DNA of 64,000 nucleotides from CAWIOX01 sp963837775 (GTDB lineage Bacteria > Pseudomonadota > Gammaproteobacteria > Burkholderiales > Burkholderiaceae_D). Made by a program: the position numbers and the translations under genes. The stretch spans positions 372,001 through 436,000 of the forward strand of contig CAWIOX010000029.1 of NCBI GenBank assembly GCA_963837775.1, written 5' to 3'. The notes under the pieces were generated by a model. The model was not told the origin of the DNA and made no database searches. It was given only the letters and a program-made list of their open reading frames with translations. Below, one piece after another: positions 18,773 through 27,957 of this stretch (the first letter of the stretch is position 1; every line of letters starts with the position of its first letter).

Positions 18773-19726
18773 TACGGATTACCTTGCCTTCCATTACCTT
18801 AAAAATCGACGTCGATACCTACCGCGGCACCCGTGAAGGCGTGCCGAATTTGGTGCGCCTGCTGAAAAAACATCAGGCCAACGCCACCTTCCTGTTCTCG
18901 CTTGGCCCGGACCATACCGGCTGGGCCTTACGACGTGCATTCCGGCCCGGGTTTTTCAAGAAGGTGTCGCGCACCTCGGTAATTGAGCATTACGGTCTGA
19001 AGACCCTGATGTACGGCGTACTGCTGCCGGCACCCGATATCGGCCAGGACTGCGCTGCGGAAATGCGGGCCGCGCAAGATGCCGGTTTTGAATGCGGCAT
19101 CCACACCTGGGATCATGTGGTCTGGCAAGACAATGTGCATGCTGCAGATGCGGCCTGGACCCAACGCCAGATGCAGCAGTCATTCGACCGTTTCAGCGCC
19201 ATTTTCGGCCATGCACCGCGCACGCACGGCGCTGCCGGCTGGCAGATGAACGAATCCGCATTCAAGCAACTGGATACATTCGGCATCGCATATGCATCCG
19301 ATGGACGGGCAATGCTGACTGAGTCAGGCACCTTGCTGGACCCTGCTGCGGGTCCACACAGGCTGAGTCTGAATGGCAAACCACTATCTTGCATTCAACT
19401 TCCCACCACGTTGCCAACGCTGGATGAGTTACTGGGTCGCACGATCGATGGCGAAGTCATTACCACGTCAAATATCGCCGCTACCCTACTCAAATTGACG
19501 GCCACACCACGCGATCATGTATACACCCTGCATGCAGAACTTGAAGGACAGAAACTTGCCCCCATCTTTGGCGAGTTACTGACCGGTTGGCACAAGCAAG
19601 GCTATGATTGCATTTCAATGGCAGAGCAATATCAGAAGAATCAAAGGCACCCCCCTACCGGTTCAGCCTGTCACTTGGGCTGAATTGCCGGGGCGATCCG
19701 GCCAGTTGATTGTGCAAGACGCTTAA
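18769..19726 (+). CDS. arnD: undecaprenyl-phosphate formyl-aminoarabinose deformylase, C-terminal frameshift
   Basis: Polysaccharide-deacetylase (NodB-type) enzyme that deformylates the lipid-linked sugar before ArnT uses it. Seen: LKIDVDTYRGTREGVPNLV near the N-terminus with the metal-binding DVD, then CGIHTWDHVVWQ, HGAAGWQMNE and YTLHAELEG. The start is a TTG (18769) overlapping the previous stop; an inner TTG at 18784 is possible. The open frame stops at 19683, but a run of six C at 19650-19655 hides a +1 slip. In the next frame the protein continues as PLPVQPVTWAELPGRSGQL to a TAA at 19726, restoring the typical ArnD C-terminus (318 residues). Confidence 0.85.
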
Positions 19727-19851
19727 ACCTGGAAGTGCAGTAACAGTGGATTTGTCTTGCTGCGTTCGGTAGCGGTAATTGCAATGATCACAGAAATAAC
19801 ATCAGCCACATTTATTGCAAGCAAATAGCAGCACATTCACAGGAGACCGTC

Positions 19852-20328
19852 GTGACCGTAAGCGAAGTCGCTATAGACCAGACCGTACCGGATTTCACCG
19901 CTGCAATGACGAGCGGGAAGACCTTTCAGCTTTCCGAACAGCTCGGCAAAAATATCGTCTTGTTTTTTTACCCCAAGGACAACACGCCTGGCTGCACCAC
20001 CGAAAGCATCGCATTCCGTGACCTGCATGCAGAATTTCAAAAAAACAACACTGAAATTTTCGGTATCAGTCGTGATAGCCTGCGTTCGCACGAAGGCTTC
20101 AAAGCCAAACTGGACATGCCTTTTGAACTCATTTCCGACCCAGAAGAAATGCTCTGTTCGCTGTTCAGGGTAATGAAAATGAAAAACATGTATGGAAAAA
20201 CCGTGCGCGGCATTGAACGCAGCACCTTCGTCATTGACGCCACCGGCAAATTGGTGAAAGAATGGCGTGGAGTAAAGGTTGCAGGGCATGTTGATGACGT
20301 GCTGGAGTTTGTAAAAAATCTTGCTTAG
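19852..20328 (+). CDS. bcp: thiol peroxidase of the BCP/PrxQ family
   Basis: Reduces hydrogen peroxide and organic hydroperoxides with thioredoxin. The 158-residue protein has the peroxidatic cysteine at about residue 48 in DNTPGCTTE. The resolving cysteine found five residues later in E. coli BCP is absent; a cysteine near residue 102 (EEMLCSLF) could substitute, or the enzyme may act as a 1-Cys type. It starts at GTG with AGGAGA 5 nt upstream and is followed by a rho-independent terminator at 20408. Confidence 0.92.
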   Translation: MTVSEVAIDQTVPDFTAAMTSGKTFQLSEQLGKNIVLFFYPKDNTPGCTTESIAFRDLHAEFQKNNTEIFGISRDSLRSHEGFKAKLDMPFELISDPEEMLCSLFRVMKMKNMYGKTVRGIERSTFVIDATGKLVKEWRGVKVAGHVDDVLEFVKNLA

Positions 20329-20407
20329 GCAGATAATAAAAGCGGTACCATCCCGAGTTTCACGATCAATTACGACCAACACATTGAATCAAACAATTTC
20401 TTGCAGC

Positions 20408-20452
20408 AAGCCGTTTTGGAAAAGGCATTACGCCTATCCAGACGGCTTTTTT
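20408..20452 (+). terminator. rho-independent terminator after bcp
   Basis: Arms AAGCCGT (20408-20414) and ACGGCTT (20442-20448) enclose an inner hairpin (AAAGGC/GCCTAT region), followed by a T-run to 20452. It lies 80 nt past the bcp stop. Confidence 0.7.
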
Positions 20453-20572
20453 ACTTGTGTTTTACGAAAAAGCGACCATTGGCCGCGCTCCCATCATCCC
20501 TCCCATCCGTTTGCGCGCCTTTCCTATATCTGGATTTCGGTGCTCACCAAACATTTTTAGACTGAGGTTCTG

Positions 20573-22352
20573 ATGCCACTGCCCAAAATACCCAAAAAGC
20601 CCGGTACCTTGCTCGCACCGGCAGATTATCCAAAAGCGGTTAATCTCCAAACCTCCAAACCAACATTGAAAGCGGCCACACCTGCGCCAGAGAAAAAAAT
20701 GACGCAAGCCGTTTCACCATTGCTGAAACCTGCAGCGCCGCCACAGAAAAAAACACAGACAGCCTCAACACCACTGAAAACAGTTGCAAACCAGCAGCAA
20801 AAAGTAACCACCATGGCGCCGGCACCAGAAGCACGCAGTAAGCGTACGACTAAAATCACCCCGCCCAAGCCTGCATTGACCAAGGAAAAAGCCGTAGATC
20901 TTCGCGCCAAGTCGAGTACCAGCCGTGAAGCGGATGAATCAGGCTTGAGCAAGCTGTTCGTGCTGGACACGAATGTCTTGATGCATGATCCGTCATCATT
21001 GTTCCGTTTTGAAGAACATGATGTCTATCTGCCAATGATGACATTAGAGGAACTGGACGACCACAAAAAAGGCATGTCCGAAGTTGCTCGCAATGCGCGC
21101 CAGGTATCCCGCTCACTTGACGCCTTGGTTGGCGCAGTTGCTGATCATGCAATAGAAGAAGGTATTCCCTTATCCAAGCTCGGCAATAAGGATGCCAAGG
21201 GCCGCCTGTATTTCCAGACCAAGCTGCAAAATGCCACACTGCCTGCCGGTTTGCCTGTCGGCAAAGCGGACAACCAGATACTCGGCGTTGTGCGCGCTCT
21301 TGGAGGCAGAACAACCCGGACCGCGCCATCGTGCTGGTCTCAAAAGACATCAACATGCGCATCAAGGCGCGCGCACTGGGTCTGCCGGCAGAAGACTACT
21401 TCAATGATCACGTACATGGAAGACACAGATCTGCTGTACTCAGGCATCCTGCAGTTGCCGGACGATTTCTGGAACAAGACATGCCAAAGGAATGGAGTCG
21501 TGGCAGGAGAGCAAAAATGGTACTGGTTATACGTTCTACCGCGTCACCGGTCCGTTCGTACCTTCCATGCTGCTCAATCAGTTCGTTTTCCTGGAACCGA
21601 AGAACTGGTGAAGCCCCATTCTATGCCCAGGTCAGACAAATTAATGGCAAAACAGCCGTTTTACAGACATTGCGTGACTACGCTCATGTCAAGAACAGCG
21701 TATGGGGAGTGATGGCACGCAATCGCGAACAGAATTTTGCACTGAATCTGCTGATGGATCCTGAATGTGATTTCGTCACTTTGCTGGGTCAGGCTGGCAC
21801 TGGAAAAACATTGCTGGCACTTGCATCCGGCTTGGCGCAAGTATTGGAAACCAAACTTTACAACGAGATCATCGTGACCCGGGTGACTGTTCCTGTAGGT
21901 GAGGATATCGGTTTCCTGCCGGGAACCGAAGAAGAGAAGATGTCGCCATGGATGGGCGCATTCGACGACAATCTAGAAGTACTGAACAAATCGGACAACG
22001 AAGCCGGCGAATGGGGGCGGGCAGCGACCCAGGATCTGATTCGCTCACGCATCAAGATCAAGTCACTCAATTTCATGCGGGGCCGTACTTTTGTCAACAA
22101 GTTTCTGATCATTGACGAGGCACAAAATCTGACGCCGAAACAAGTGAAAACATTGGTCACGCGCGCTGGTCCGGGCACTAAAATCATATGCCTCGGCAAT
22201 ATCGCTCAGATCGACACACCCTACCTGACGGAAGGTTCCAGTGGCTTGACTTACGTTGTTGACGATTCAAGGGTTGGGCGCATAGCGGCCATGTAACGCT
22301 GGCACGCGGTGAGCGATCACGTCTTGCAGACCATGCAAGCGAGGTCTTGTAA
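20573..22352 (+). CDS. PIN-PhoH family ATPase/ribonuclease, six frameshifts
   Basis: Fusion of a PIN nuclease domain (LFVLDTNVLMHDPSSLFRF with its acidic metal ligand, about residues 124-250) and a PhoH P-loop ATPase (GQAGTGKTLLALASG, FLIIDEAQNLTPKQVKTLVT, GNIAQIDTPYLTEGSSGLTY). About 591 residues after correction. The first ~120 residues are an unusual low-complexity Pro/Ala/Lys/Thr stretch. Frame breaks near 21304, 21317, 21416, 21479 and 21609 are all single extra bases; one near 22265 is a missing base. With these the end reads RFKGWAHSGHVTLARGERS and stops at 22352, the family C-terminus. PIN-PhoH proteins act on RNA in toxin-antitoxin-like systems elsewhere, but the chromosomal role is not settled. 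Confidence 0.85.
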
Positions 22353-22390
22353 CATGCCCCTTGCTCATTGATAACGATTTGCCCATAACA

Positions 22391-22423
22391 AAAAGCCCGC
22401 TGAAAATTTCAGCGGGCTTTTTC
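22391..22423. terminator. bidirectional terminator between phoH and pit
   Basis: Near-perfect hairpin with arms GCCCGCTGAA (22395-22404) and TTCAGCGGGC (22408-22417), flanked by A-run and T-run. It lies between convergent genes and can serve both strands. Confidence 0.88.
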
Positions 22424-22440
22424 ATTATGGAACAAATTTA

Positions 22441-23450
22441 TTACAGGATTTGCGTGCCAATCCACCAGGCGATTGCTGCAACAAAAGCCGATGCAGGAAT
22501 AGTAAAAATCCATGCCCAGACAATATTACCGGCCACGCCCCAGCGCACAGCCGACATTTTTTGTGATGCACCAACCCCGACGATAGCACCAGTAATGGTA
22601 TGCGTCGTGGAGACAGGAATGCCTATCGCAGTCGCTAGTAAACAGGGTTATCGCCCCCCCGGTTTCCGCGCAAAAACCACCGACCGGCTTCAGCTTCGTG
22701 ATTTTTTGCCCCATGGTCTTAACAATGCGCCAACCCCCAAACAAAGTACCCAAACTAATCGCGCGTATAGCAGGAAATAATGACCCACAAAGGCAATGGA
22801 TCCCCGGCAGCAGAATATCCTGAAGCGATCAGCAACATCCAGATGATGCCCATGGTCTTTTGTGCATCATTACCGCCGTGCCCCAAGCTGTACATGGAAG
22901 CCGACAGCAATTGCAGACGCCGAAACCATTTATCCACGCGACGCGGCGTGGATCGGACAAATACCCAAGAAACCAACAACATCATGATCGAACCGAAAAT
23001 GAAGCCCAGCAAAGGCGAAAGTACGATAAAAGCGATGGTTTTGATCAAGCCCGCTGAAATCAGCGCATCAGTTCCGGATTTCGCGACTGCCGCGCCAACC
23101 AGCCCCCCGATCAGCGCATGGGATGAGGATGAAGGAATGCCGTAGTACCAAGTCAGCAAATTCCAGAAAATTGCTCCAACCAAAGCGCCAAAAACCACAT
23201 AATGATCAACTACTTGAGGATCAATCGTGCCTTTTCCAACCGTCGTCGCCACTTTCAACTGGAAAATCAAAATTGCAATGAAATTGAATACCGCAGCCAT
23301 GGCAACTGCCGTTTGCGGTTTGAGTACACCGGTCGATACGACTGTCGCAATAGCGTTCGCCGCATCATGAAAGCCATTCATGAAATCGAACAGCAGCGCC
23401 AGCGCAACCAGTAAGGCGAGGACATAAATGCTGATTTGAAGGGTGTGCAT
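22441..23450 (-). CDS. pit: low-affinity inorganic phosphate transporter (PiT family), two frameshifts
   Basis: Proton-coupled phosphate symporter of the inner membrane. Signatures: FDFMNGFHDAANAIATVV near the N-terminus and GIPSSSSHALIGGLVGAA in the first repeat. The matching second repeat, GIPVSTTHTITGAIVGVG, is only visible after two single-base insertions are bridged (near 22766 and 22640). Corrected length is about 335 residues, ending AWWIGTQIL. The start is the ATG at 23450 (MHTLQISIYVLALL) rather than upstream in-frame starts, since a membrane segment begins there. It follows the DUF47 gene on the same strand, a classic pair. Confidence 0.88.
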
Positions 23451-23474
23451 GAGATCCGTTTTGATTTTTATATG

Positions 23475-23501
23475 CGCCCCCTTGCCTGTAGTTGGGGGGC
23501 G
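23475..23501 (-). other. intercistronic GC hairpin between the DUF47 gene and pit
   Basis: CGCCCCC (23475-23481) pairs with GGGGGCG (23495-23501) around a 13-nt loop. It lies between the DUF47 stop and the pit ATG. No T-run follows on the minus strand, so partial attenuation or RNA stability is more likely than full termination. Confidence 0.4.
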
Positions 23502-23597
23502 TCGCAAACTATTGCTTATACATATCGTTCATGCTTCCTTTCTACGCATCAAGGACAGGCGAATACCATGAACGACTTGACTTACACTGAATACCGC

Positions 23598-24224
23598 TTA
23601 GGCATTCTCGACAATGATGCCCTCAATGATGTTGGAGACATCTTCACAACGGTCAGTCACGGTCTCAAGAATTTCGTAAATAGCCTTTAACTTGATCAGG
23701 TTACGCACATCAGGCTCATCCCGGAACAGTTTTGACATCGCAGCACGCATGACGTGGTCCGCATCGGATTCCAGGCGATCGATTTCCTTGCAAATCGTGA
23801 GAATTTGGCGTGAATTATCCATATTGTGCAAAAGAGCAACTGCCGACTGCACTTTTTCAGTGCAGGCCAGGCACAACTCGGCCAGACGCTTGGCTTCTGG
23901 CGTGATCGCCTTGATGTCATACAGGGAAATCGTCTGAGCGGCATCCTCCAGCAGATCAAGGATGTCATCCATCCGCGTGATCAATTGATGAATTTCATCA
24001 CGATCAATCGGGGTGATGAAAGTCTTGTGCAATAGTTCAATGGTATCGTGAGTCACCTTATCAGCTTGTTTCTCGATGCCCTCAATGGCGTGTACGCGAA
24101 TTTCAAGATCATCGAAATTGGTCATCAACTCGACCATTTCTTTTGCGCCTTTTACACATAACTCCGCGTGCTGGTTGAAAAGATCAAAAAATTTGCCCTC
24201 AGTGGGCATCAAACGTCCAAACAT
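23598..24224 (-). CDS. DUF47/PhoU-like accessory protein of the Pit transporter
   Basis: A 208-residue all-helical protein of the DUF47 (YkaA/PhoU-like) family, with characteristic LFNQHAELCVKGAKEMVELM, ITRMDDILDLLEDAAQTISL and ILETVTDRCEDVSNIIEGI. Proteins of this family are encoded next to PiT permeases and are thought to regulate phosphate uptake. The pit gene follows on the same strand after about 150 nt containing a GC hairpin. It is intact, at the border of the GC-rich block with many frame breaks. Confidence 0.88.
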   Translation of the reverse strand: MFGRLMPTEGKFFDLFNQHAELCVKGAKEMVELMTNFDDLEIRVHAIEGIEKQADKVTHDTIELLHKTFITPIDRDEIHQLITRMDDILDLLEDAAQTISLYDIKAITPEAKRLAELCLACTEKVQSAVALLHNMDNSRQILTICKEIDRLESDADHVMRAAMSKLFRDEPDVRNLIKLKAIYEILETVTDRCEDVSNIIEGIIVENA

Positions 24225-24350
24225 GTCGCTCTCTCTTCTGGTTAAGCGTTAAATCATTTAAGTAGGGCATTTTTTAATTCGCTGCCACAAACGAATTACG
24301 AATTTGAATCTCACTACGCAGTGTACAAGACCGGAGCATGGCCACCGATA

Positions 24351-25736
24351 TCAATCGCCACCCTGGAATGACTGTGAGCCTGTGTAATTATCAAACTTGG
24401 TGTACTGTCCCATAAAGGTTAAACGGACGCTGCCGATAGGTCCATTACGCTGTTTGCCTATGATGATTTCAGCAGTCCCTTTATCCGGCGAGTCGGGATT
24501 GTAGACTTCATCACGATAAATGAACAGAATCACGTCGGCATCTTGCTCAATAGCCCCCGACTCACGTAAATCTGACATCACCGGGCGTTTATTGGGACGT
24601 TGTTCCAGAGAGCGATTTAACTGGGATAAAGCGATCACCGGGCAATTCAGTTCTTTCGCCAGCCCCTTCAAGCTACGTGATATCTCTGAAATCTCGGTAG
24701 CTCGATTTTCACCAGAACTGTTAGCGGACATCAGTTGCAAATAATCGATGATGATCAGGCCCAGTTTGCCGCACTGACGCGACAAGCGGCGTGAGCGAGC
24801 GCGCAATTCGATTGAATTCAACGCTGGCGTTTCGTCAATGTATAGTTGCGCGTCATTCATTTTCTGAATCGCATGCGTCAGACGTGGCCAGTCTTCATCG
24901 GCCAGGCGTCCAGTACGCAAACGATGCTGGTCCAGTCGTCCGACCGAACCCAGCATACGCATGGCAAGCTGCGCGCCGCCCATTTCCATCGAAAATACGG
25001 CTACAGGCAAACCGCTTTCAATCGCGACATGTTCCCCGATATTGATCGAAAAAGCAGTTTTACCCATTGATGGACGACCGGCCACAATCACCAGATCACC
25101 TGGTTGCAAACCTGATGTCATCCGATCAAGATCAGCAAACCCTGTCGGCACACCCGTAATGTCATTCTGATTATCGCGGTTGTATAGCTCGTCAATACGT
25201 TCGACCACCTGAGTCAGGAGGGGTTGGATCTCCTGAAAGCCCTGAGCGCCACGTGCGCCCTCTTCAGCTATTGCAAAAATTTTCGATTCCGCCTCATCAA
25301 GCAATTGTTTGACTTCCTTGCCTTGAGGATTGAATGCTTTTCCCGAAATATCATCGGCTACAGTAATGAGCTTACGTAATACACCGCGGTCGCGAACAAT
25401 CTCCGCATAGCGACGAATATTGGCTGCAGATGGTGTATTTTGTGCCAGCGCATTCAAATAAGACAGACCACCAACCTCTTCTGCCTTACCTATGCTACTC
25501 AATGCTTCAAACACAGTAATCACATCAGCAGGTCTGGAGGCATTAATCAAGCGGACTATGCTCTGAAAAATAACACGATGATCATATCTGTAGAAATCAT
25601 CATCGTGCATGAAATCTGCAATACGATCCCAAGCAGCATTATCAAGTAACAAGCCGCCAAGCACTGATTGCTCTGCCTCAATAGAATGTGGCGGTATACG
25701 AAGGGACTCTAACTGGGGATCGGTACGGTTATTCAT
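24351..25736 (-). CDS. dnaB: replicative DNA helicase
   Basis: Hexameric 5'-3' helicase of the replication fork. The N-terminal domain (PPHSIEAEQSVLGGLLLD) is followed by a RecA-like core with Walker A GRPSMGKTAF, Walker B LIIIDYLQLMS and the arginine-finger region SDLRESGAIEQDADVILF. I choose the ATG at 25736 (MNNRTDPQ, 461 residues); an upstream in-frame start at 25781 would add a non-conserved extension. A TATAAT hexamer stands only 7 nt before this ATG, so the promoter may give a leaderless message if it is used. rplI, often upstream, is absent here. Confidence 0.96.
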   Translation of the reverse strand: MNNRTDPQLESLRIPPHSIEAEQSVLGGLLLDNAAWDRIADFMHDDDFYRYDHRVIFQSIVRLINASRPADVITVFEALSSIGKAEEVGGLSYLNALAQNTPSAANIRRYAEIVRDRGVLRKLITVADDISGKAFNPQGKEVKQLLDEAESKIFAIAEEGARGAQGFQEIQPLLTQVVERIDELYNRDNQNDITGVPTGFADLDRMTSGLQPGDLVIVAGRPSMGKTAFSINIGEHVAIESGLPVAVFSMEMGGAQLAMRMLGSVGRLDQHRLRTGRLADEDWPRLTHAIQKMNDAQLYIDETPALNSIELRARSRRLSRQCGKLGLIIIDYLQLMSANSSGENRATEISEISRSLKGLAKELNCPVIALSQLNRSLEQRPNKRPVMSDLRESGAIEQDADVILFIYRDEVYNPDSPDKGTAEIIIGKQRNGPIGSVRLTFMGQYTKFDNYTGSQSFQGGD

Positions 25737-26110
25737 GGCGCGAATTATACCTTCTTGCCAGATTAATCCACCTTGGTTCAACAGAATTTTCCATGGTTAT
25801 CTACCCCAAATTCGACTATATACTGCCACCTCAAATCAGACAGTCGTCTAGTCTTTTTTGTCTATTGTCAGATTCATGCCCCAAACTTAATGTGGCGCAT
25901 TCATTCTGACAAATATTTTTATAACTTACATGTGCATTAAGTAATGCACATTCATGGAAATGGTCTGAAATCAGAAGACATTTTGATACAACAACTCCAA
26001 CGCTTCTCAGCGATATGCATCCATAATTTTTTAAAGCGGTGTAAGCTAAAGCATGATCGAAATATTGCAATCAGAAAACAAAATCATGAAGCAATTTATT
26101 TTTAATTAAA
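25737..26110. other. 374-nt AT-rich intergenic region between dnaB and uspA
   Basis: No open frame of quality is seen on either strand. It holds a -10-like TATAAT for dnaB (complement of 25744-25749) and a 22-bp palindrome at 25930-25951, with an FNR-like box just beyond it at 26111. Confidence 0.6.
25930..25951. promoter_or_regulatory. 22-bp palindrome with perfect 10-bp arms
   Basis: ATGTGCATTA and TAATGCACAT are exact complements separated by only AG. Such a tight symmetric site is typical of a dimeric regulator. It lies between dnaB (minus) and uspA (plus). Its core TGCATT-AAGT-AATGCA resembles the kbl-side repeat TGCAAT-TTAC-ATTGCA in size and ends. Binder unknown. Confidence 0.5.
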
Positions 26111-26124
26111 CTGATTGGCATCAA
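26111..26124. promoter_or_regulatory. FNR/ANR-like box upstream of uspA
   Basis: CTGAT-TGGC-ATCAA differs from the consensus TTGAT-N4-ATCAA at one position. Its centre is about 44 nt before the uspA ATG. That is closer than expected for a class II site with a normal leader, so the start site would have to be near the coding region. Universal stress proteins are often anaerobically induced through FNR or ANR. Confidence 0.4.
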
Positions 26125-26161
26125 TATCACTACTAACTGCAATTATTGACGCGGAGGAAAT

Positions 26162-26614
26162 ATGTATCAAAAAATTCTTATACCGACGGACGGGTCAGCT
26201 ATTTCCAACTCGGCAGCACATGCCGGCGTTGAATTTGCAAAACAAATCAATGCGGAGGTCATCGCCCTCTACATTGCCCCTGAATATCAATATCCAATTT
26301 ACGTAGAGATCATTCCACCGAGTTACCCTACCGAAGCAGAGTATGAAGCATCCATGCTTAAAGCAGGTGAGATACATCTCAAGATGATTAAAGATGAAGC
26401 CTTAGCATCAGGCTTGAAATTTACAGAATTAACAATATTTTCTGATAACACCGCTGCTCAAATTATTCATACCGCTGAAGACTGCAAATGTGATCTAATC
26501 TTCATGGGTTCACACGGTCGCGGTGGATGGGGGCACTTACTTCTCGGAAGTGTCACCACAAAAGTACTGTCTTTGTGCCAGATACCAGTACTGGTATATC
26601 GATTAAAAAAATGA
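26162..26614 (+). CDS. universal stress protein, UspA family
   Basis: A single-domain 150-residue Usp protein beginning YQKILIPTDGS. The ATP-binding signature G-x2-G-x9-G-S is present in GSHGRGGWGHLLLGSVTTK, so it is the nucleotide-binding type. A strong GGAGG ribosome site is 4-6 nt before the ATG. An FNR-like box 38 nt upstream suggests induction under oxygen limitation, a possible link to the FNR-type regulator at 27958. It stands alone next to IS remnants. Confidence 0.92.
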   Translation: MYQKILIPTDGSAISNSAAHAGVEFAKQINAEVIALYIAPEYQYPIYVEIIPPSYPTEAEYEASMLKAGEIHLKMIKDEALASGLKFTELTIFSDNTAAQIIHTAEDCKCDLIFMGSHGRGGWGHLLLGSVTTKVLSLCQIPVLVYRLKK

Positions 26615-26629
26615 TGGATGACAACTTTA

Positions 26630-26733
26630 GAGGCAATGGAATGGACGCCCCTTCCGGGAGCGGCATCGAAGTGCTTATAGTGGAAATAGACAAGTCCACT
26701 AGAGGAAGAGATGGGTGTCCATTCCATTACCTC
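26630..26733. repeat. 104-nt nested inverted repeat
   Basis: Outer arms 26630-26650 and 26713-26733 are 21-bp complements with two mismatches (core AATGGAATGGAC). Inside lie 7-bp arms TAGTGGA and TCCACTA around 26680-26702. It begins 15 nt after the uspA stop. It may be a large terminator-like hairpin or a short non-autonomous mobile unit; no T-run is seen. Confidence 0.5.
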
Positions 26734-26832
26734 TCTTTACTCACTTCTTGCATGCAAACATGCATTCAGGCTCCTTGGAACTTTGGACTGAACATTCATA
26801 GATAAGTGGTCGTATTCCAAATTTTGAAACTT

Positions 26833-27437
26833 GAAGCTGTCTCGCAATGATTTCACCTGAATTTATCAAGCTTCCAGCCGAAACATCGCGATTTTGATGA
26901 TGTTCTCAGCTGTTCCTGTCAGGATTTCGACATTTTTTGCGAGCCGGTGGAAATTGCCTGGCCAAGCATAGATTCGCTTGACAATCCAGCGCTTTGACAA
27001 TATCACAAAGGTGTTCTTGATCTTGGTGGAATGTGGAACTTGAATTGCAATTCACTTTCGACGAATATCACCAGACACCCTGTAAACGGCATCTGCAAGG
27101 AATACCTTCACGGTAGCGCTACTCGTTCAAATACGGCTGGCGCTTAGTATCATGCATGTTGGCTGTGTGTGCCGCACGTGCAGTAAATTGCTCCGAATAT
27201 CCACGATGTAGTGGCACTTCGCCCCTTCACTTTTTTACCACCGCCGATCCATTTTTTACCGACGTAAATCATCTTCACAATCTGTGAATCAATGTATCGG
27301 CTTACTGCCTCTATCACTTGGGATAAAGAAACCTTTTATCATTGCCCATTCACCTGACTTCAAGTCACTTGGCCCATTTTTCATACTGAAAATATAAAAA
27401 TATTACTTTTCACACAAAACTATTACGAGACAGCTTC
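26833..27437 (-). mobile_element. decayed IS5-family insertion sequence with terminal inverted repeats
   Basis: Terminal repeats GAAGCTGTCTCG (26833-26844) and CGAGACAGCTTC (27426-27437) are perfect 12-bp inverses. They enclose about 600 bp with a minus-strand transposase remnant. The element is shorter than a full IS5-group IS, so internal deletion has occurred. No clear target duplication is visible. Confidence 0.8.
26860..27330 (-). pseudogene. IS5-family transposase remnant
   Basis: Pieces in three frames match the C-terminal half of IS5-type DDE transposases: IDSQIVKMIY, GGGKKVKGR, HYIVDIRSNLLHV, HTANMHDTKRQPYL, and finally LSKRWIVKRIYAWPGNFHRL with AKNVEILTGTAENIIKIAMF. In active enzymes the segment reads KRWIVERTFAWLGNFRRL; the catalytic Glu is replaced by Lys here. 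There are several frame breaks and the N-terminal half is missing. It cannot encode a working transposase. Confidence 0.82.
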
Positions 27438-27957
27438 TTAATGTGCTAAATGACAAAACAGCAAGTATCCAGCCCAGAAATTTAACAAAACTCCCTTCAG
27501 ATTGCATCAATAAAATTATTGTGATCAGAGTATCGTTAAAAATGCAACATAAGGCACTCAACAACACTAACTTTCAATTGAGCAAGCCTCAAAAAGAATA
27601 GCCAACCAACCCAGACTGACATCTGGCACCAAGAGTCTAATGCAACGAGGCAAGATTTATGACCAGCAATTAAATATTGTTGTTTTTGCAATTTAATCCT
27701 TTAAAATTGCAAAAAAAACACTACAGTTACTTTGTGATATGTGTTTAATCGTTGGTGCATCAAGCAGAACAAATATCAGGTAACCACGGACCGAGAGGCT
27801 GAAATAGTATAGTGTCACTATTGGGCCATGAGGGAAATTGATCGCATTTCACTATTAGGGTTAAATCTAAAAAAACGTCAATAGATTACCTCACCGCAAG
27901 TGGAATGATGCACTCATATTGCCGCTCAACATTGCTTTAAATTCACTGGAGACGATC
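27438..27957. other. 520-nt AT-rich region upstream of the FNR-type gene
   Basis: No supported gene. A small palindrome ATAGTG-T-CACTAT lies at 27809-27821, and the phrase CACTATT recurs near 27816 and 27857. A TTGAT half-site near 27839 could be half an FNR box. The promoter of the regulator at 27958 should lie here. Confidence 0.5.

Noticed and set aside
20573..22352. Programmed ribosomal frameshifting as an explanation for the breaks in phoH and elsewhere
   Set aside because: No slippery heptamers or downstream structures recur, and six shifts in one gene are not plausible for recoding.
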